Shown: positions 18,382 to 26,139 of the stretch, in pieces | How positions within the stretch are numbered: the first letter of the stretch is position 1 | Layout of the letters: each line of letters starts with the position of its first letter | Source: Streptomyces phaeolivaceus | GTDB taxonomy: Bacteria > Actinomycetota > Actinomycetes > Streptomycetales > Streptomycetaceae | DNA length: 64,000 nucleotides | Direction: 5' to 3' | NCBI RefSeq assembly: GCF_009184865.1 | Contig: NZ_CP045096.1 | Coordinates: 124,001 to 188,000 of the forward strand | Translations under genes and position numbers: made by a program | Notes under the pieces: generated by a model | What the model was told of the DNA's origin: nothing | Database searches by the model: none | The model's input: only the letters and a program-made list of their open reading frames with translations

Positions 18382-20814
18382 TCAGTCGGTGGGAGTCACG
18401 GCGGGAGCGGCCCGGCCGGCCACCATCAGCTGGCCCAGCGCCAGACCGCCGTCGTTGGGCGGCACCAGTTGATGCCGCAGGACCGTGAAGCCGTCCGCGC
18501 GCAGGACTGCGGCGCAGGCGGAGGAGAGCAGCGTGTTCGCGAACACACCGCCCGACAGCACGACGGTGTCCAGCCCGTGCCGCTCCCGCGCCCGCGCGCA
18601 CATCCGGTGCACCAGAGCGGTCACGCCCTGATGGAAGCGCGCCGCGATCAGGGTCGGATCGACGCCGGCGCGCAGATCGCCGACGATCGCCGCGAGCACG
18701 GGCGCCGCGTCGGCCCGTACCGCGCCGCCCCCGTCCCCTTCCGCCCCCGGGTCCGGGTCCGGGGCCGGGTCGTGCAGGGCGAAGGCGTACGCGATGGTGT
18801 CCCGGGCCGGTGCGCACAGTGCCGCGCCCTCCAGTTCGACGGCGGCCTGTGCCTCGTATCCGGCGCGGTGGCAGACACCGGCCAGCGAGGACACGGCGTC
18901 GAAGAGCCGGCCCATGCTGGAGGTGGGAACGCAGTTCAGGCCACGCTCCAACTGCTGCTCCAGCACCCGGAGTTCGTCGGGCGGGCAGGCGGCCGTACAG
19001 GGGAGGTCGTCGGAGCGGTCGATCCCGGCCGCCCACAGATGGGCCAGTGCCATGCGGTACGGGCGGCGGACCGCGGTGTCGCCGCCGGGGAGCGGGACGT
19101 GGGCGAGGTGCCCGAACCGGGTGAAACGGTCGTAGTCGGCGAGCAGGAACTCCCCGCCCCACACGGCCCCGTCGTCGCCGTGGCCCGTGCCGTCGAAGGC
19201 GACGCCGATGACCGGCCGGGTGCCGTCGAGCCCGTGTTCGGCCATCGCGGCGGCGATGTGCGCGTGATGGTGCTGGACGCGGACGACGGGCCGCCGCGCC
19301 GCGTTGCGGTCGGCCCAGCGGGCGGACCGGTAGCCGGGATGCCGGTCGGACACCAGGATCTCGGGCCGTACTCCGGTGATGGTCTCCAATTGTCCCTCCG
19401 CGCGTTCGAAGGCCCGCTGGGTGCCGAGGTCGTCCATGTCGCCGATGTGCGCCGACAGCCAGGCCCGGCGCCCCGAACCCAGGCAGAAGGCGTTCTTCAG
19501 GTCGCCGCCGACGGCGAGGGACGGGCGTACGGGCAGCGGCAGGGCGACCGGCAGCGGGGCGTATCCGCGCGAGCGGCGGATGACCAGGTGCTCGCCGTCG
19601 CAGACCCGCACCACGGAGTCGTCGCACGGCACGTGGATCGGCCGGTCGTGCGTGAGCCAGGCGTCGGCCAGGTGCGCCAGCCGTTCCAGCGCCTCGGTGT
19701 CGTCGGTGACGATCGGTTCGCCGGACAGGTTGCCGCTGGTCATCACGAGCAGCCGGGGTCCTTCCGCGTCGCCGGGCAGGCCGAGCAGCAGGTGGTGCAG
19801 CGGGGTGTACGGCAGCATCACGCCGAGGTCGGGGCTGCGGGGCGCGACGGCATCGGCGGGCCGCGGATCATCGAGTGAGCGCGGTCGGCGTCGGAGCAGC
19901 ACGACCGGCCGGGCCCGGCCTTCGAGGAGACTCCGCTCCTCGGGGCTCAGCCGCACGAGGTGCCGGATGTCGTCCGCCGTCCTGGCCATCACGGCGAACG
20001 GCTTGTCCCCGCGCGCCTTCCGGCGCCGAAGGAGGGCGACGGCGGCCTCGTCGGTGGCGTCGCAGGCGAGGTGGTAGCCGCCCAGCCCCTTCACGGCGAC
20101 GATCGCTCCCCGCGCCAGCAGGGCGCGCGCCTCGGCGACCGGATCCGTTCCTCCGGCGCCCTCGAAGCCCGACCCCTGTCCGACGACCAGCCGCAGCCGG
20201 GGTCCGCAGGCCGGGCAGGCGACCGGCTGCGCGTGGAAGCGCCGGTCGGCCGGGTCCGCGTACTCGCGGGAGCAGTCGGCGCACATCGCGAAGCCGGCCA
20301 TGGTGGTGTGGGCCCGGTCGTAGGGCACCCCGGTGACGATGGTGAAACGGGGGCCGCAGTGGGTGCAGTTGACGAACGGGTGGCGGTACCGCCGGTCCGC
20401 CGGGTCGGACAGTTCGGCGAGGCAGTCGGCGCAGGTGGCAGAGTCCGGGGAGACCAGGGTGCGGGCCGGTCCGCCGGAGCGGGAGGCGAGGATGGTGAAC
20501 GCGGTGCCGCCGGCGGGAGGCAGTTCCCGGTGGTCGACGGAGTCGACGCGGGCCAGCGGCGGTGCCTGGGCGGCGATCCGGTCGCAGAACCCGGCCACGG
20601 CCGTGGCGGAGCCCTCGATCTCCACGACGACGCCCTCCGGAGTGTTGCTCACATGCCCGGCCAGGGCGAGTTCGGTGGCGAGGCCGTACAGGTAGGGCCG
20701 GAAGCCGACGCCCTGCACCACTCCCCGGACGGTGACCCGGCGGCGCGACGGAGCCTCGGCGACGGCGACGGCTGCCGGGGTCCGCGACGGGGCCTCGGCC
20801 TGGGGACCGCTCAC
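18382..20814 (-). CDS. hypF: hydrogenase maturation carbamoyltransferase HypF
   Basis: An 810-aa enzyme making the carbamoyl group for the CN ligands from carbamoyl phosphate and ATP. Order: acylphosphatase domain (about 25-115; VRGVVQGVGFRPYLYG), two zinc fingers (about 135-210; CADCLAELSD, NCTHCGPRF, CADCSREYAD, CPACGP), YrdC-like domain (about 225-400; KGLGGYHLACDA, KARGDKPFAVM), then the Kae1/HypF carbamoyltransferase domain (about 430-810; HHHAHIAAAMAEHG, FDGTGHGDDGAVWGGEFLL, LSGGVFANTLL). The GTG at 20814 overlaps the hypB stop (GTGA), which fixes the start. Confidence 0.96.
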   Translation of the reverse strand: MSGPQAEAPSRTPAAVAVAEAPSRRRVTVRGVVQGVGFRPYLYGLATELALAGHVSNTPEGVVVEIEGSATAVAGFCDRIAAQAPPLARVDSVDHRELPPAGGTAFTILASRSGGPARTLVSPDSATCADCLAELSDPADRRYRHPFVNCTHCGPRFTIVTGVPYDRAHTTMAGFAMCADCSREYADPADRRFHAQPVACPACGPRLRLVVGQGSGFEGAGGTDPVAEARALLARGAIVAVKGLGGYHLACDATDEAAVALLRRRKARGDKPFAVMARTADDIRHLVRLSPEERSLLEGRARPVVLLRRRPRSLDDPRPADAVAPRSPDLGVMLPYTPLHHLLLGLPGDAEGPRLLVMTSGNLSGEPIVTDDTEALERLAHLADAWLTHDRPIHVPCDDSVVRVCDGEHLVIRRSRGYAPLPVALPLPVRPSLAVGGDLKNAFCLGSGRRAWLSAHIGDMDDLGTQRAFERAEGQLETITGVRPEILVSDRHPGYRSARWADRNAARRPVVRVQHHHAHIAAAMAEHGLDGTRPVIGVAFDGTGHGDDGAVWGGEFLLADYDRFTRFGHLAHVPLPGGDTAVRRPYRMALAHLWAAGIDRSDDLPCTAACPPDELRVLEQQLERGLNCVPTSSMGRLFDAVSSLAGVCHRAGYEAQAAVELEGAALCAPARDTIAYAFALHDPAPDPDPGAEGDGGGAVRADAAPVLAAIVGDLRAGVDPTLIAARFHQGVTALVHRMCARARERHGLDTVVLSGGVFANTLLSSACAAVLRADGFTVLRHQLVPPNDGGLALGQLMVAGRAAPAVTPTD

Positions 20815-21614
20815 GAGTGGGTGTGGGCCATGGCGCCGGTGACCTCCGGGTGCGCGTGGGTGTGCGAGTGCCCGTCGTGGGCGTGACGGTCGTGGGCGTG
20901 GGTGTGGGTGTGGCCTTGGTGGTGCGGCAGGCGGGCCATGACCGGGGAGTGGACGGGGGTGCCGTCCAGGGCGGCGATCGCCCGGTCGAGCAGTGCGCCG
21001 ATCCCCCACCCGGCCCGTGCCGAGGTCATGACGATCTCGACTCCCGGGTTGACCTGTTCCACGTTGGCGCGGAACGCGACCTCGTCGAACTCGACGGCCT
21101 CCGCGATGTCCGTCTTGGTGACCACGACCAGCTGGGCCAGGCCGAAGGCGGTGGGGTACTTGAGCGGCTTGTCCTCGCCCTCTGTCACGGAGGCGAGGGT
21201 GACACGCAGGGTCTCCCCCAGGTCGTAGGAGGCGGGGCAGACGAGATTGCCGACGTTCTCCACGAACAGCAGCCGGGTGTCGTCGGGCAGCCAGCCGTCG
21301 AGGTGTCCGGCGAGCATTCCGGCCTCCAGGTGGCACAGTCCGTCGGTGAGCACCTGTTTGACCGGGACACCCGAACGTGCCAGGCGGATCGCGTCGTTCT
21401 CGGTGGCGAGATCCGCGCTGAGCGCCGCGACGGGAAGGGACCGCTCCCGTGCCCGCAGCAGTTCCTGCTCCAGGAGCGCGGTCTTGCCGCTGCCCGGACT
21501 GGACAGCAGATTGACGACCGCGGTGCCGCGCGCCACGAGGGCGGAGCGCAGCGCGTGGGCGCTCGCGTCGTTCTTCGCTAGGACGGCCTGGCGCAGGTCG
21601 GCGACACGGCACAT
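20811..21614 (-). CDS. hypB: hydrogenase nickel-insertion GTPase HypB
   Basis: A 267-aa SIMIBI GTPase that drives Ni delivery with HypA. The P-loop is LSSPGSGKTALLEQEL (about 37-52), ALSADLATENDAIR is switch I, FVENVGNLVCPASYDLGE (about 118-135) is the metal and switch II region, and VTKTDIAE gives base specificity. Most histidine-rich HypB proteins carry the metal-storage stretch at the N-terminus; here it is at the C-terminus (about residues 231-267, 14 His in 37 residues, e.g. GHTHTHAHDRHAHDG). It is 4 bp downstream of hypA. Confidence 0.96.
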   Translation of the reverse strand: MCRVADLRQAVLAKNDASAHALRSALVARGTAVVNLLSSPGSGKTALLEQELLRARERSLPVAALSADLATENDAIRLARSGVPVKQVLTDGLCHLEAGMLAGHLDGWLPDDTRLLFVENVGNLVCPASYDLGETLRVTLASVTEGEDKPLKYPTAFGLAQLVVVTKTDIAEAVEFDEVAFRANVEQVNPGVEIVMTSARAGWGIGALLDRAIAALDGTPVHSPVMARLPHHQGHTHTHAHDRHAHDGHSHTHAHPEVTGAMAHTHS

Positions 21615-21618
21615 GGGG

Positions 21619-22017
21619 TCAGCGCTCCTCGGGGATCGGTTCGCGGGTGGGGGTGTGCGCGGGGCCGTCGGCCTCCCAGCGCACGTCGACGATCTGCAGT
21701 TCCCGGCCCGAGAGCAGGTCGGTCCGCGTCCCGTCGCACACGGGGCAGGTCAGCCGCGGCGGCATGCCGACGGCCCATTCGTGGGCGCAGGCAGTGCACT
21801 GGGCCCGCCCCGGAACCGCTTCGGTGACCAGCTCGGCACCCTCCAACAGGGTTCCGGCGCAGGCGAGTTCGAAGCAGAAGGTGAGGGAGTCGGGGACGAC
21901 ACCGGCGAGTTCGCCGACCTGGAGCCGTACCGAGCGGACCGCCGTGACGTTCCCGGCCCGGTCGGCGGCCTCCGCGACCTGGTCGACCACGGCCAGTGCG
22001 ACGGACATCTCGTGCAT
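21619..22017 (-). CDS. hypA: hydrogenase nickel metallochaperone HypA
   Basis: A 132-aa nickel chaperone. The start MHEMSVALAVVDQV supplies the N-terminal His2 that binds Ni. The zinc site is CTACAHEW and CPVCDG (about residues 78-103). GELAGVVPDSLTFCFELACA is the conserved core. It transfers Ni with HypB to the large subunit. Upstream in-frame codons are ignored because His2 must follow the initiator. Confidence 0.96.
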   Translation of the reverse strand: MHEMSVALAVVDQVAEAADRAGNVTAVRSVRLQVGELAGVVPDSLTFCFELACAGTLLEGAELVTEAVPGRAQCTACAHEWAVGMPPRLTCPVCDGTRTDLLSGRELQIVDVRWEADGPAHTPTREPIPEER

Positions 22018-22152
22018 GGGTCTCCGCCGTCCTCTCGCCGTCCGGGTCACGCCGGGGTTCATTAGAGGCGTGCCCGCCCGGGACGTCCGGCCCGGCACGC
22101 CGTCACCGGCCGACGGGTACGCCGTTCGACGCAACCGCTCGCCGCCCTCGGT

Positions 22153-22257
22153 TCACATCCGTCGGATCCTCAGGTAGCGCCTGATGTCCGGCAGTACCTC
22201 GGCGGCCACGGCGACCAGGGCGGCCACGGCCGCTCCTCCGATGACGATCTTCTTCAT
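22153..22257 (-). CDS. 34-aa conserved-type small protein (resembles DUF6893)
   Basis: A very short ORF with an excellent ribosome site (GAGGAGAGAGACGGG) and ATG. It starts MKKIVIGGAAVAALVAVAAE, a basic N-terminus and single hydrophobic segment, then a charged tail LPDIRRYLRIRRM. I recall similar 30-40-aa actinobacterial peptides grouped as DUF6893; that match is from memory. It sits inside the hydrogenase operon, 13 bp after the maturation protease and 135 bp before hypA. A membrane-associated micro-protein is the likeliest reading; function unknown. Confidence 0.7.
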   Translation of the reverse strand: MKKIVIGGAAVAALVAVAAEVLPDIRRYLRIRRM

Positions 22258-22270
22258 CCCGTCTCTCTCC

Positions 22271-22876
22271 TCATGTCGAAGCCTCAGCGGTCGAAACCCC
22301 AGTGGTCGGGACCTCAGTGGTCGGGACCTCAGTGGTAGGGACCTCAGTGGTCGGACTCCGCGCCACGGGCGGCTCAGCGCCGCGCAGCAGTTCCTCGATC
22401 AGCCGGACGGCCTCCGGCACGGCCTCGGACACCGGCATGCTGAGCCCGATGCGTTCGTCCACCGAGGCCGGTTCGCAGCCGACGACCAGCACGCGGCGCG
22501 GTGGTTCGCCGTCGGTCCCGGCGCAGAGGGTGCCGAGCAGCGCCAGGACGGTGTCGGGGGTCATCCGGTGGCCGTCCAGGGCGGGTGCGGTCGGCGACGG
22601 GCTCGCGCCGCCGATCTCGTGGTCGATCACATACAGCGTGCCGGGGGCTCCGCCGCGTGCCGTGGCGTCCACGAGGACGAGGGTGTCGTAGCCGTCCAGG
22701 AGCTGGTAGGCGAGGTGCACTCCCCGGACCCCGATGTCCACCACCCCGATGTCTGCGGGGAGTTCGCGTTCGGCGAGCAGGCGTACGGTCTCCACGCCGA
22801 AGCCGTCGTCGCCGAGGAAGACGTTGCCGATACCGGCGACGAGGGTCCTGGGGCCGGGTTGTGTCGGCGGGGTCAT
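22271..22876 (-). CDS. hydrogenase maturation protease (HyaD/HupD family)
   Basis: A 201-aa nickel-dependent endopeptidase that trims the large-subunit C-terminus after metal insertion. It has VAGIGNVFLGDDGFGVETVR (about 13-32, Ni-binding Asp), DIGVRGVHLAYQLLDGYD, VLVDATARGGAPG (second acidic site) and VVGCEPASV. The substrate should be HhyL, which retains a 23-residue tail after its DPCLPCGVH motif. The last 27 residues are pentapeptide repeats (TTEVP), absent from ordinary family members and encoded by tandem 15-bp DNA repeats. Confidence 0.9.
   Translation of the reverse strand: MTPPTQPGPRTLVAGIGNVFLGDDGFGVETVRLLAERELPADIGVVDIGVRGVHLAYQLLDGYDTLVLVDATARGGAPGTLYVIDHEIGGASPSPTAPALDGHRMTPDTVLALLGTLCAGTDGEPPRRVLVVGCEPASVDERIGLSMPVSEAVPEAVRLIEELLRGAEPPVARSPTTEVPTTEVPTTEVPTTGVSTAEAST
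22289..22348. repeat. four tandem 15-bp repeats in protease gene
   Basis: The unit GGTCGGGACCTCAGT occurs four times with small changes, in frame at the 3' end of the maturation protease gene. It encodes TTEVP-type repeats on the minus strand. The copy number is a multiple of three bases, so gain or loss would leave the frame intact. Confidence 0.85.
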
Positions 22877-24303
22877 GCGTCGTCCTCCAGCGGGGTGATC
22901 TCGTCGGGCTGGAAGTACAGGAAGCGTCCCTGCTCGCGGCGGATGTCGGCGCCCGGGTCGCTCTCGACGGTGACCGCGAGGTGCACTCCGCCGTCGACGT
23001 CGTGCAGGACGGCCTCGACCGTCGCGGTGCGGCCCCGCAGGAAGATGTCCTGTGCGTCGGTGCGTCGCATGCCCGGGTGCAGTTCGACGCGGCTGCCCTT
23101 GCCCACCGACCGGCCGTCCACGACGACCCGGTCCTGGGCCGGGTCGAAACCCGCGTCGCTCGCGGGATCCCACCAGGGGGTGTCCGGCCGCGACACCCCG
23201 TACTCGTCGGGGAAGCCGTCGGCTCGAACAGCGGGTTCGGGCCCGGTGACCTCGCGCAGACTCCGTACCGCCCCGTGGAGCCGCTCCAGAACCTCGGCCG
23301 GCATCGAGTCGGCCAGCTCGATGACGGCGGCGGCCCGTTCGTCGGTGCCCCGGGCCTCGCGTTTCTCCTCGTCGGTGAGGGCGGCGGTGCGCAGCGCGAG
23401 GATCTCGTCGATCTCGGTGGCGTCGTAGAGCGCGCCGGGGCTCTCCGGGGCGATGGCCGGATGGTCCTCCAGGATGATCGGGGAGGACAGCACGAGGTCG
23501 GCGCGGCCGGGTTCGCCGGCGAGCACGGGCCAGGTGTGCAGATTGCGGCAGGAGGCGATCGCGCCCTTGGCCCACTCGGGGGGATCGGTCATCGACAGGA
23601 ACGATCCGGCGCTGAGGGCCATGAGGAGGTGGGTGGCGACCAGGGAGTGCGGCAGCGCGGCGTCCCGGTCGGCGCCGCGGCCCTCGGGCGGTGTCCAGCC
23701 GCTGGTGTTCTCGACGACGGCGGTCAGCCGCAACGTCCGGTAGGGGCCGTCGAGTTCGCGGGCGGACAGCCGGACCGTGCCGTTGATCTCCTCGGAGCGC
23801 CGGACCAGTCGGCCGACGCTCCGGCCGGCCGCGTCGAGGACGGGTGCGGTGTCCTCCCGGGCCGGCACCCGGAAGGGACGGGTGACACCGTCGCCGAGGA
23901 GGTCGTCCACCGGCGCGATCACCTCGACCCGTTCCTCGAACCCCTCGTCCCAGGGCACCAGCACCCGGTCGTCGAGGTCGAGTTCGGCGACGGTGTCGAA
24001 GCCGCCGTCCGGGCGGACCCGTTGTACCGTGCGCCGCCGGGCGTGCAGGAACCGCACCTCGACGGAGAGGGTCGCGCCCGCCTTGGGTTCCATCAGGCAT
24101 TCGGTGTGCTGGAAGTCGTGTTCCTCGCACTCGGCGCCCCAGCCGGGCGGCACGAGCACCCCGAACTGCCAGCGCAGCCGGTTCTTGGCGGCGGAGGCGC
24201 GGTACGGGTAGAGCACATAGCCCTCGAAGAGGACGGCGTCGGCCACCTGGCGGGCGACGGCGAACCGTTCCTCGGTCTCGGCGGCGAACGCGGTGACGGT
24301 CAC
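22873..24303 (-). CDS. uncharacterised hydrogenase-operon protein, 476 aa
   Basis: I do not recognise a named family. It is a soluble 476-residue protein with no signal peptide or helices. Conserved-looking features: VLFEGYVLYPYRASAAKNRL near residue 26, QFGVLVPPGW, CEEHDFQHTECLM (two Cys, two His, a possible metal site), FLSMTDPPEWAKGAIASC, NLHTWPVL, SSPIILEDHPAIAPESPGAL and, at the C-terminus, REQGRFLYFQPDEITPLEDD. It starts GTG, overlapping DUF6084 by 4 bp, and overlaps the protease gene start. Tight coupling on both sides says it works with the hydrogenase, perhaps in assembly or electron transfer (inference). Confidence 0.85.
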   Translation of the reverse strand: MTVTAFAAETEERFAVARQVADAVLFEGYVLYPYRASAAKNRLRWQFGVLVPPGWGAECEEHDFQHTECLMEPKAGATLSVEVRFLHARRRTVQRVRPDGGFDTVAELDLDDRVLVPWDEGFEERVEVIAPVDDLLGDGVTRPFRVPAREDTAPVLDAAGRSVGRLVRRSEEINGTVRLSARELDGPYRTLRLTAVVENTSGWTPPEGRGADRDAALPHSLVATHLLMALSAGSFLSMTDPPEWAKGAIASCRNLHTWPVLAGEPGRADLVLSSPIILEDHPAIAPESPGALYDATEIDEILALRTAALTDEEKREARGTDERAAAVIELADSMPAEVLERLHGAVRSLREVTGPEPAVRADGFPDEYGVSRPDTPWWDPASDAGFDPAQDRVVVDGRSVGKGSRVELHPGMRRTDAQDIFLRGRTATVEAVLHDVDGGVHLAVTVESDPGADIRREQGRFLYFQPDEITPLEDDA

Positions 24304-24995
24304 GGGTCGGTCCTTCCGGTGGTACCGGTGAGCGCGCGGAACGGGTCCCGCACGGGCGCGTCCGCGGCACGGCTCTCGTCGAGCAGGGCCGTGAGGGTCG
24401 CCTCCCAGGAGGGCAGTGCGTGCCGGGAGCGGTAGGCGAGGAGGGCGTCCATGGTGTCGCGGGGCAGCCGGATCCAGCCGCAGCCGGGGAAGTGCTGCTC
24501 GACCATGTCCCGCCAGGCGGTGACCGGCATCCGGAAGGCCGCCTCCCGGTCCCAGGGGACGGGTTCGACCCGGAAGCCGCCGTCGCCGGTGAACGCCGTA
24601 CCGGAGAACAGCATCAGCAGGGGGACCTCGCCGTCGGTGAGGGCGGTGAGGTAGCGGGTGGCGGCGATCTCCATGTCGTAGGTGCAGGGCACGACGAGGT
24701 CGGTCTCGATCTCTCCGGTGAAGCTCGGGACCATGACCGCGACCTGGGCGAACTGCACGGGCTGGAGCGTGCTGCCCCAGCGGGAGCGTTCGCCGAAGAG
24801 GTCCGTCAGTCCGTCGGCCTCGGCGGGCTCGTAGCCGCGTCGGGCGGGTTCGATACGGATCTGGCAGCGCAGGGCGAGGGCGTGCACGCGCGCGTTGTCG
24901 GCGGCGGTGACGCGCAGCCGGAAGACGAGGGTCGGTCCGGCGGCGTACCGGTCGGCGCGGACGCCGGTGCAGGCGAAGGAGAATTCCGTCGTCAC
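24300..24995 (-). CDS. DUF6084-like hydrogenase-operon protein
   Basis: A 231-aa soluble protein that resembles the family I know as DUF6084, regularly found beside actinobacterial group 1h hydrogenases (from memory). A beta-rich first half (FSFACTGVRADRYAAGPTLV, LRCQIRIEPARRGY) is followed by LTDLFGERSRWGSTLQPVQF, PCTYDMEIAATRYL, and a helical end with HFPGCGWIRLPRDTMDALLA. The start is GTG with 4-bp overlaps on both sides. No catalytic motif is evident. A structural or assembly role for the hydrogenase is inferred only from context. Confidence 0.82.
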   Translation of the reverse strand: MTTEFSFACTGVRADRYAAGPTLVFRLRVTAADNARVHALALRCQIRIEPARRGYEPAEADGLTDLFGERSRWGSTLQPVQFAQVAVMVPSFTGEIETDLVVPCTYDMEIAATRYLTALTDGEVPLLMLFSGTAFTGDGGFRVEPVPWDREAAFRMPVTAWRDMVEQHFPGCGWIRLPRDTMDALLAYRSRHALPSWEATLTALLDESRAADAPVRDPFRALTGTTGRTDP

Positions 24996-25621
24996 GGGCG
25001 CACCACCTCGGCCACGGGACGGGCGCGGCGCGCGACGTCCGCGAAGAACGCGTCCAGGGCGGCGCGGGCCTCGGCCCCGCCGTCGAAGCCGTGCCACAAC
25101 AGGCGCATACGGCCCACGAGTTCGTAGCAGATGTCGATCGGTACGAGATACGCCTCGCAGCGTCCGTCCGTGCGGCGCAGCAGCAGGGCCTCCACGTCGG
25201 GTTCGAGGAGTCCGGCGAGGCGGCTGCCGCCGAGGACAGCCTCCCAGGTGGCCGGTTCGAGTTCGCTCTCGGTGGCTCCGGCCGGGCTCGGGTAGAGGGC
25301 GACCAGTCGGTCGAGGGCCGCGTTGCGGAAGAGGAAGGCGACGCCGACCGGGATCTGCAGGGCTTCCCACGTGGTGTCGTCGAGGCGGTGTCCGGGGTCG
25401 GTGAGGTAGCGGGCGGGGACGGCGCGGAAGCGGCCCGCGGCGGCGCCCGGCTGTTCCATCAGGAGCGCGCAGGCGGTGCAGGCGCAGACGAGGGCACGTT
25501 TCTCGGTGTCGACCAGGTGGCGGTGGTCCTCGGGCACCGCCACCGCGCACAGTTCGCATTGTTCGGGCTGCGGTGCCCGCTCGGTGACGAACCGGCGCAG
25601 GCCGATGGTGGGAGCGGTCAC
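24992..25621 (-). CDS. DUF5947-like hydrogenase-operon protein with CxxC pairs
   Basis: A 209-aa protein resembling DUF5947, another companion of group 1h hydrogenases (from memory). The N-terminus holds CELCAVAVPEDHRHL and VCACTACALLMEQPG (four to five Cys within about 45 residues), a likely zinc or Fe-S site. The C-terminus has EAYLVPIDICYELVGRMRLL and RLLWHGFDGG. GTG start, coupled by 4-bp overlaps to the NifU-like gene and DUF6084. It could be a redox or scaffold protein for the hydrogenase; unproven. Confidence 0.82.
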   Translation of the reverse strand: MTAPTIGLRRFVTERAPQPEQCELCAVAVPEDHRHLVDTEKRALVCACTACALLMEQPGAAAGRFRAVPARYLTDPGHRLDDTTWEALQIPVGVAFLFRNAALDRLVALYPSPAGATESELEPATWEAVLGGSRLAGLLEPDVEALLLRRTDGRCEAYLVPIDICYELVGRMRLLWHGFDGGAEARAALDAFFADVARRARPVAEVVRP

Positions 25622-26139
25622 CGGGCCTTCGTCCCGATCTGCAACAGGGTGGGCGCGGCCTTCAGTTCGACGACCGTGACCTCGGGTGCGAAGCAGGTGA
25701 GCGCCGCCTCGGCGGCCTGCCGGGCGTCCGCGCCGGAGCCGCAGCCGCACCCGCCGCCGCTCTCCCGGGCCCGCAGCGTGAGCGTGCCGGTCTCCTCGTC
25801 GAAGTCCACTACGTCCAGGGCGTGTTCGTGGACGCTGTCGAGGGCGCGGGCGATGCGGGTGTCGCGGTCCTCGGGGTGCAGGTCGTGCAGGACGAGCAGG
25901 CTCGCGACCAGTTCGTCCCCGAGGAGCCGTGCCGCCGGGTCGCCGGGTGCGGTGGACAGCAGGTGGAGGACGCGGGCGAGGCCCGCGCCGTAGAAGTCCA
26001 TGAGGGACCGCACGAGTTCCTCCGCCGCCGTGGTGACGGCCGGGTCGCCGCTCGCCGCCAGCCGGTCGAGCACCTCCTCGACGCGGCGTCCGGTCCGCTC
26101 GGCGTTGACCGGCGCCGGCGCCGTCGTGACCGCGCTCAT
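25618..26139 (-). CDS. NifU-like domain protein of the hydrogenase operon
   Basis: A 173-aa protein. Residues about 1-100 are helical and unique; the C-terminal half is a NifU-type domain. In ordinary NifU/Nfu the cluster motif is CxxC; here it is ESGGGCGCGSG (about residue 135) followed by a further Cys in ALTCFAPEV. It immediately follows hhyL (4-bp ATGA overlap), so it is well placed to supply or repair Fe-S clusters of HhyS, or to carry electrons (inference). Confidence 0.85.
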   Translation of the reverse strand: MSAVTTAPAPVNAERTGRRVEEVLDRLAASGDPAVTTAAEELVRSLMDFYGAGLARVLHLLSTAPGDPAARLLGDELVASLLVLHDLHPEDRDTRIARALDSVHEHALDVVDFDEETGTLTLRARESGGGCGCGSGADARQAAEAALTCFAPEVTVVELKAAPTLLQIGTKAR

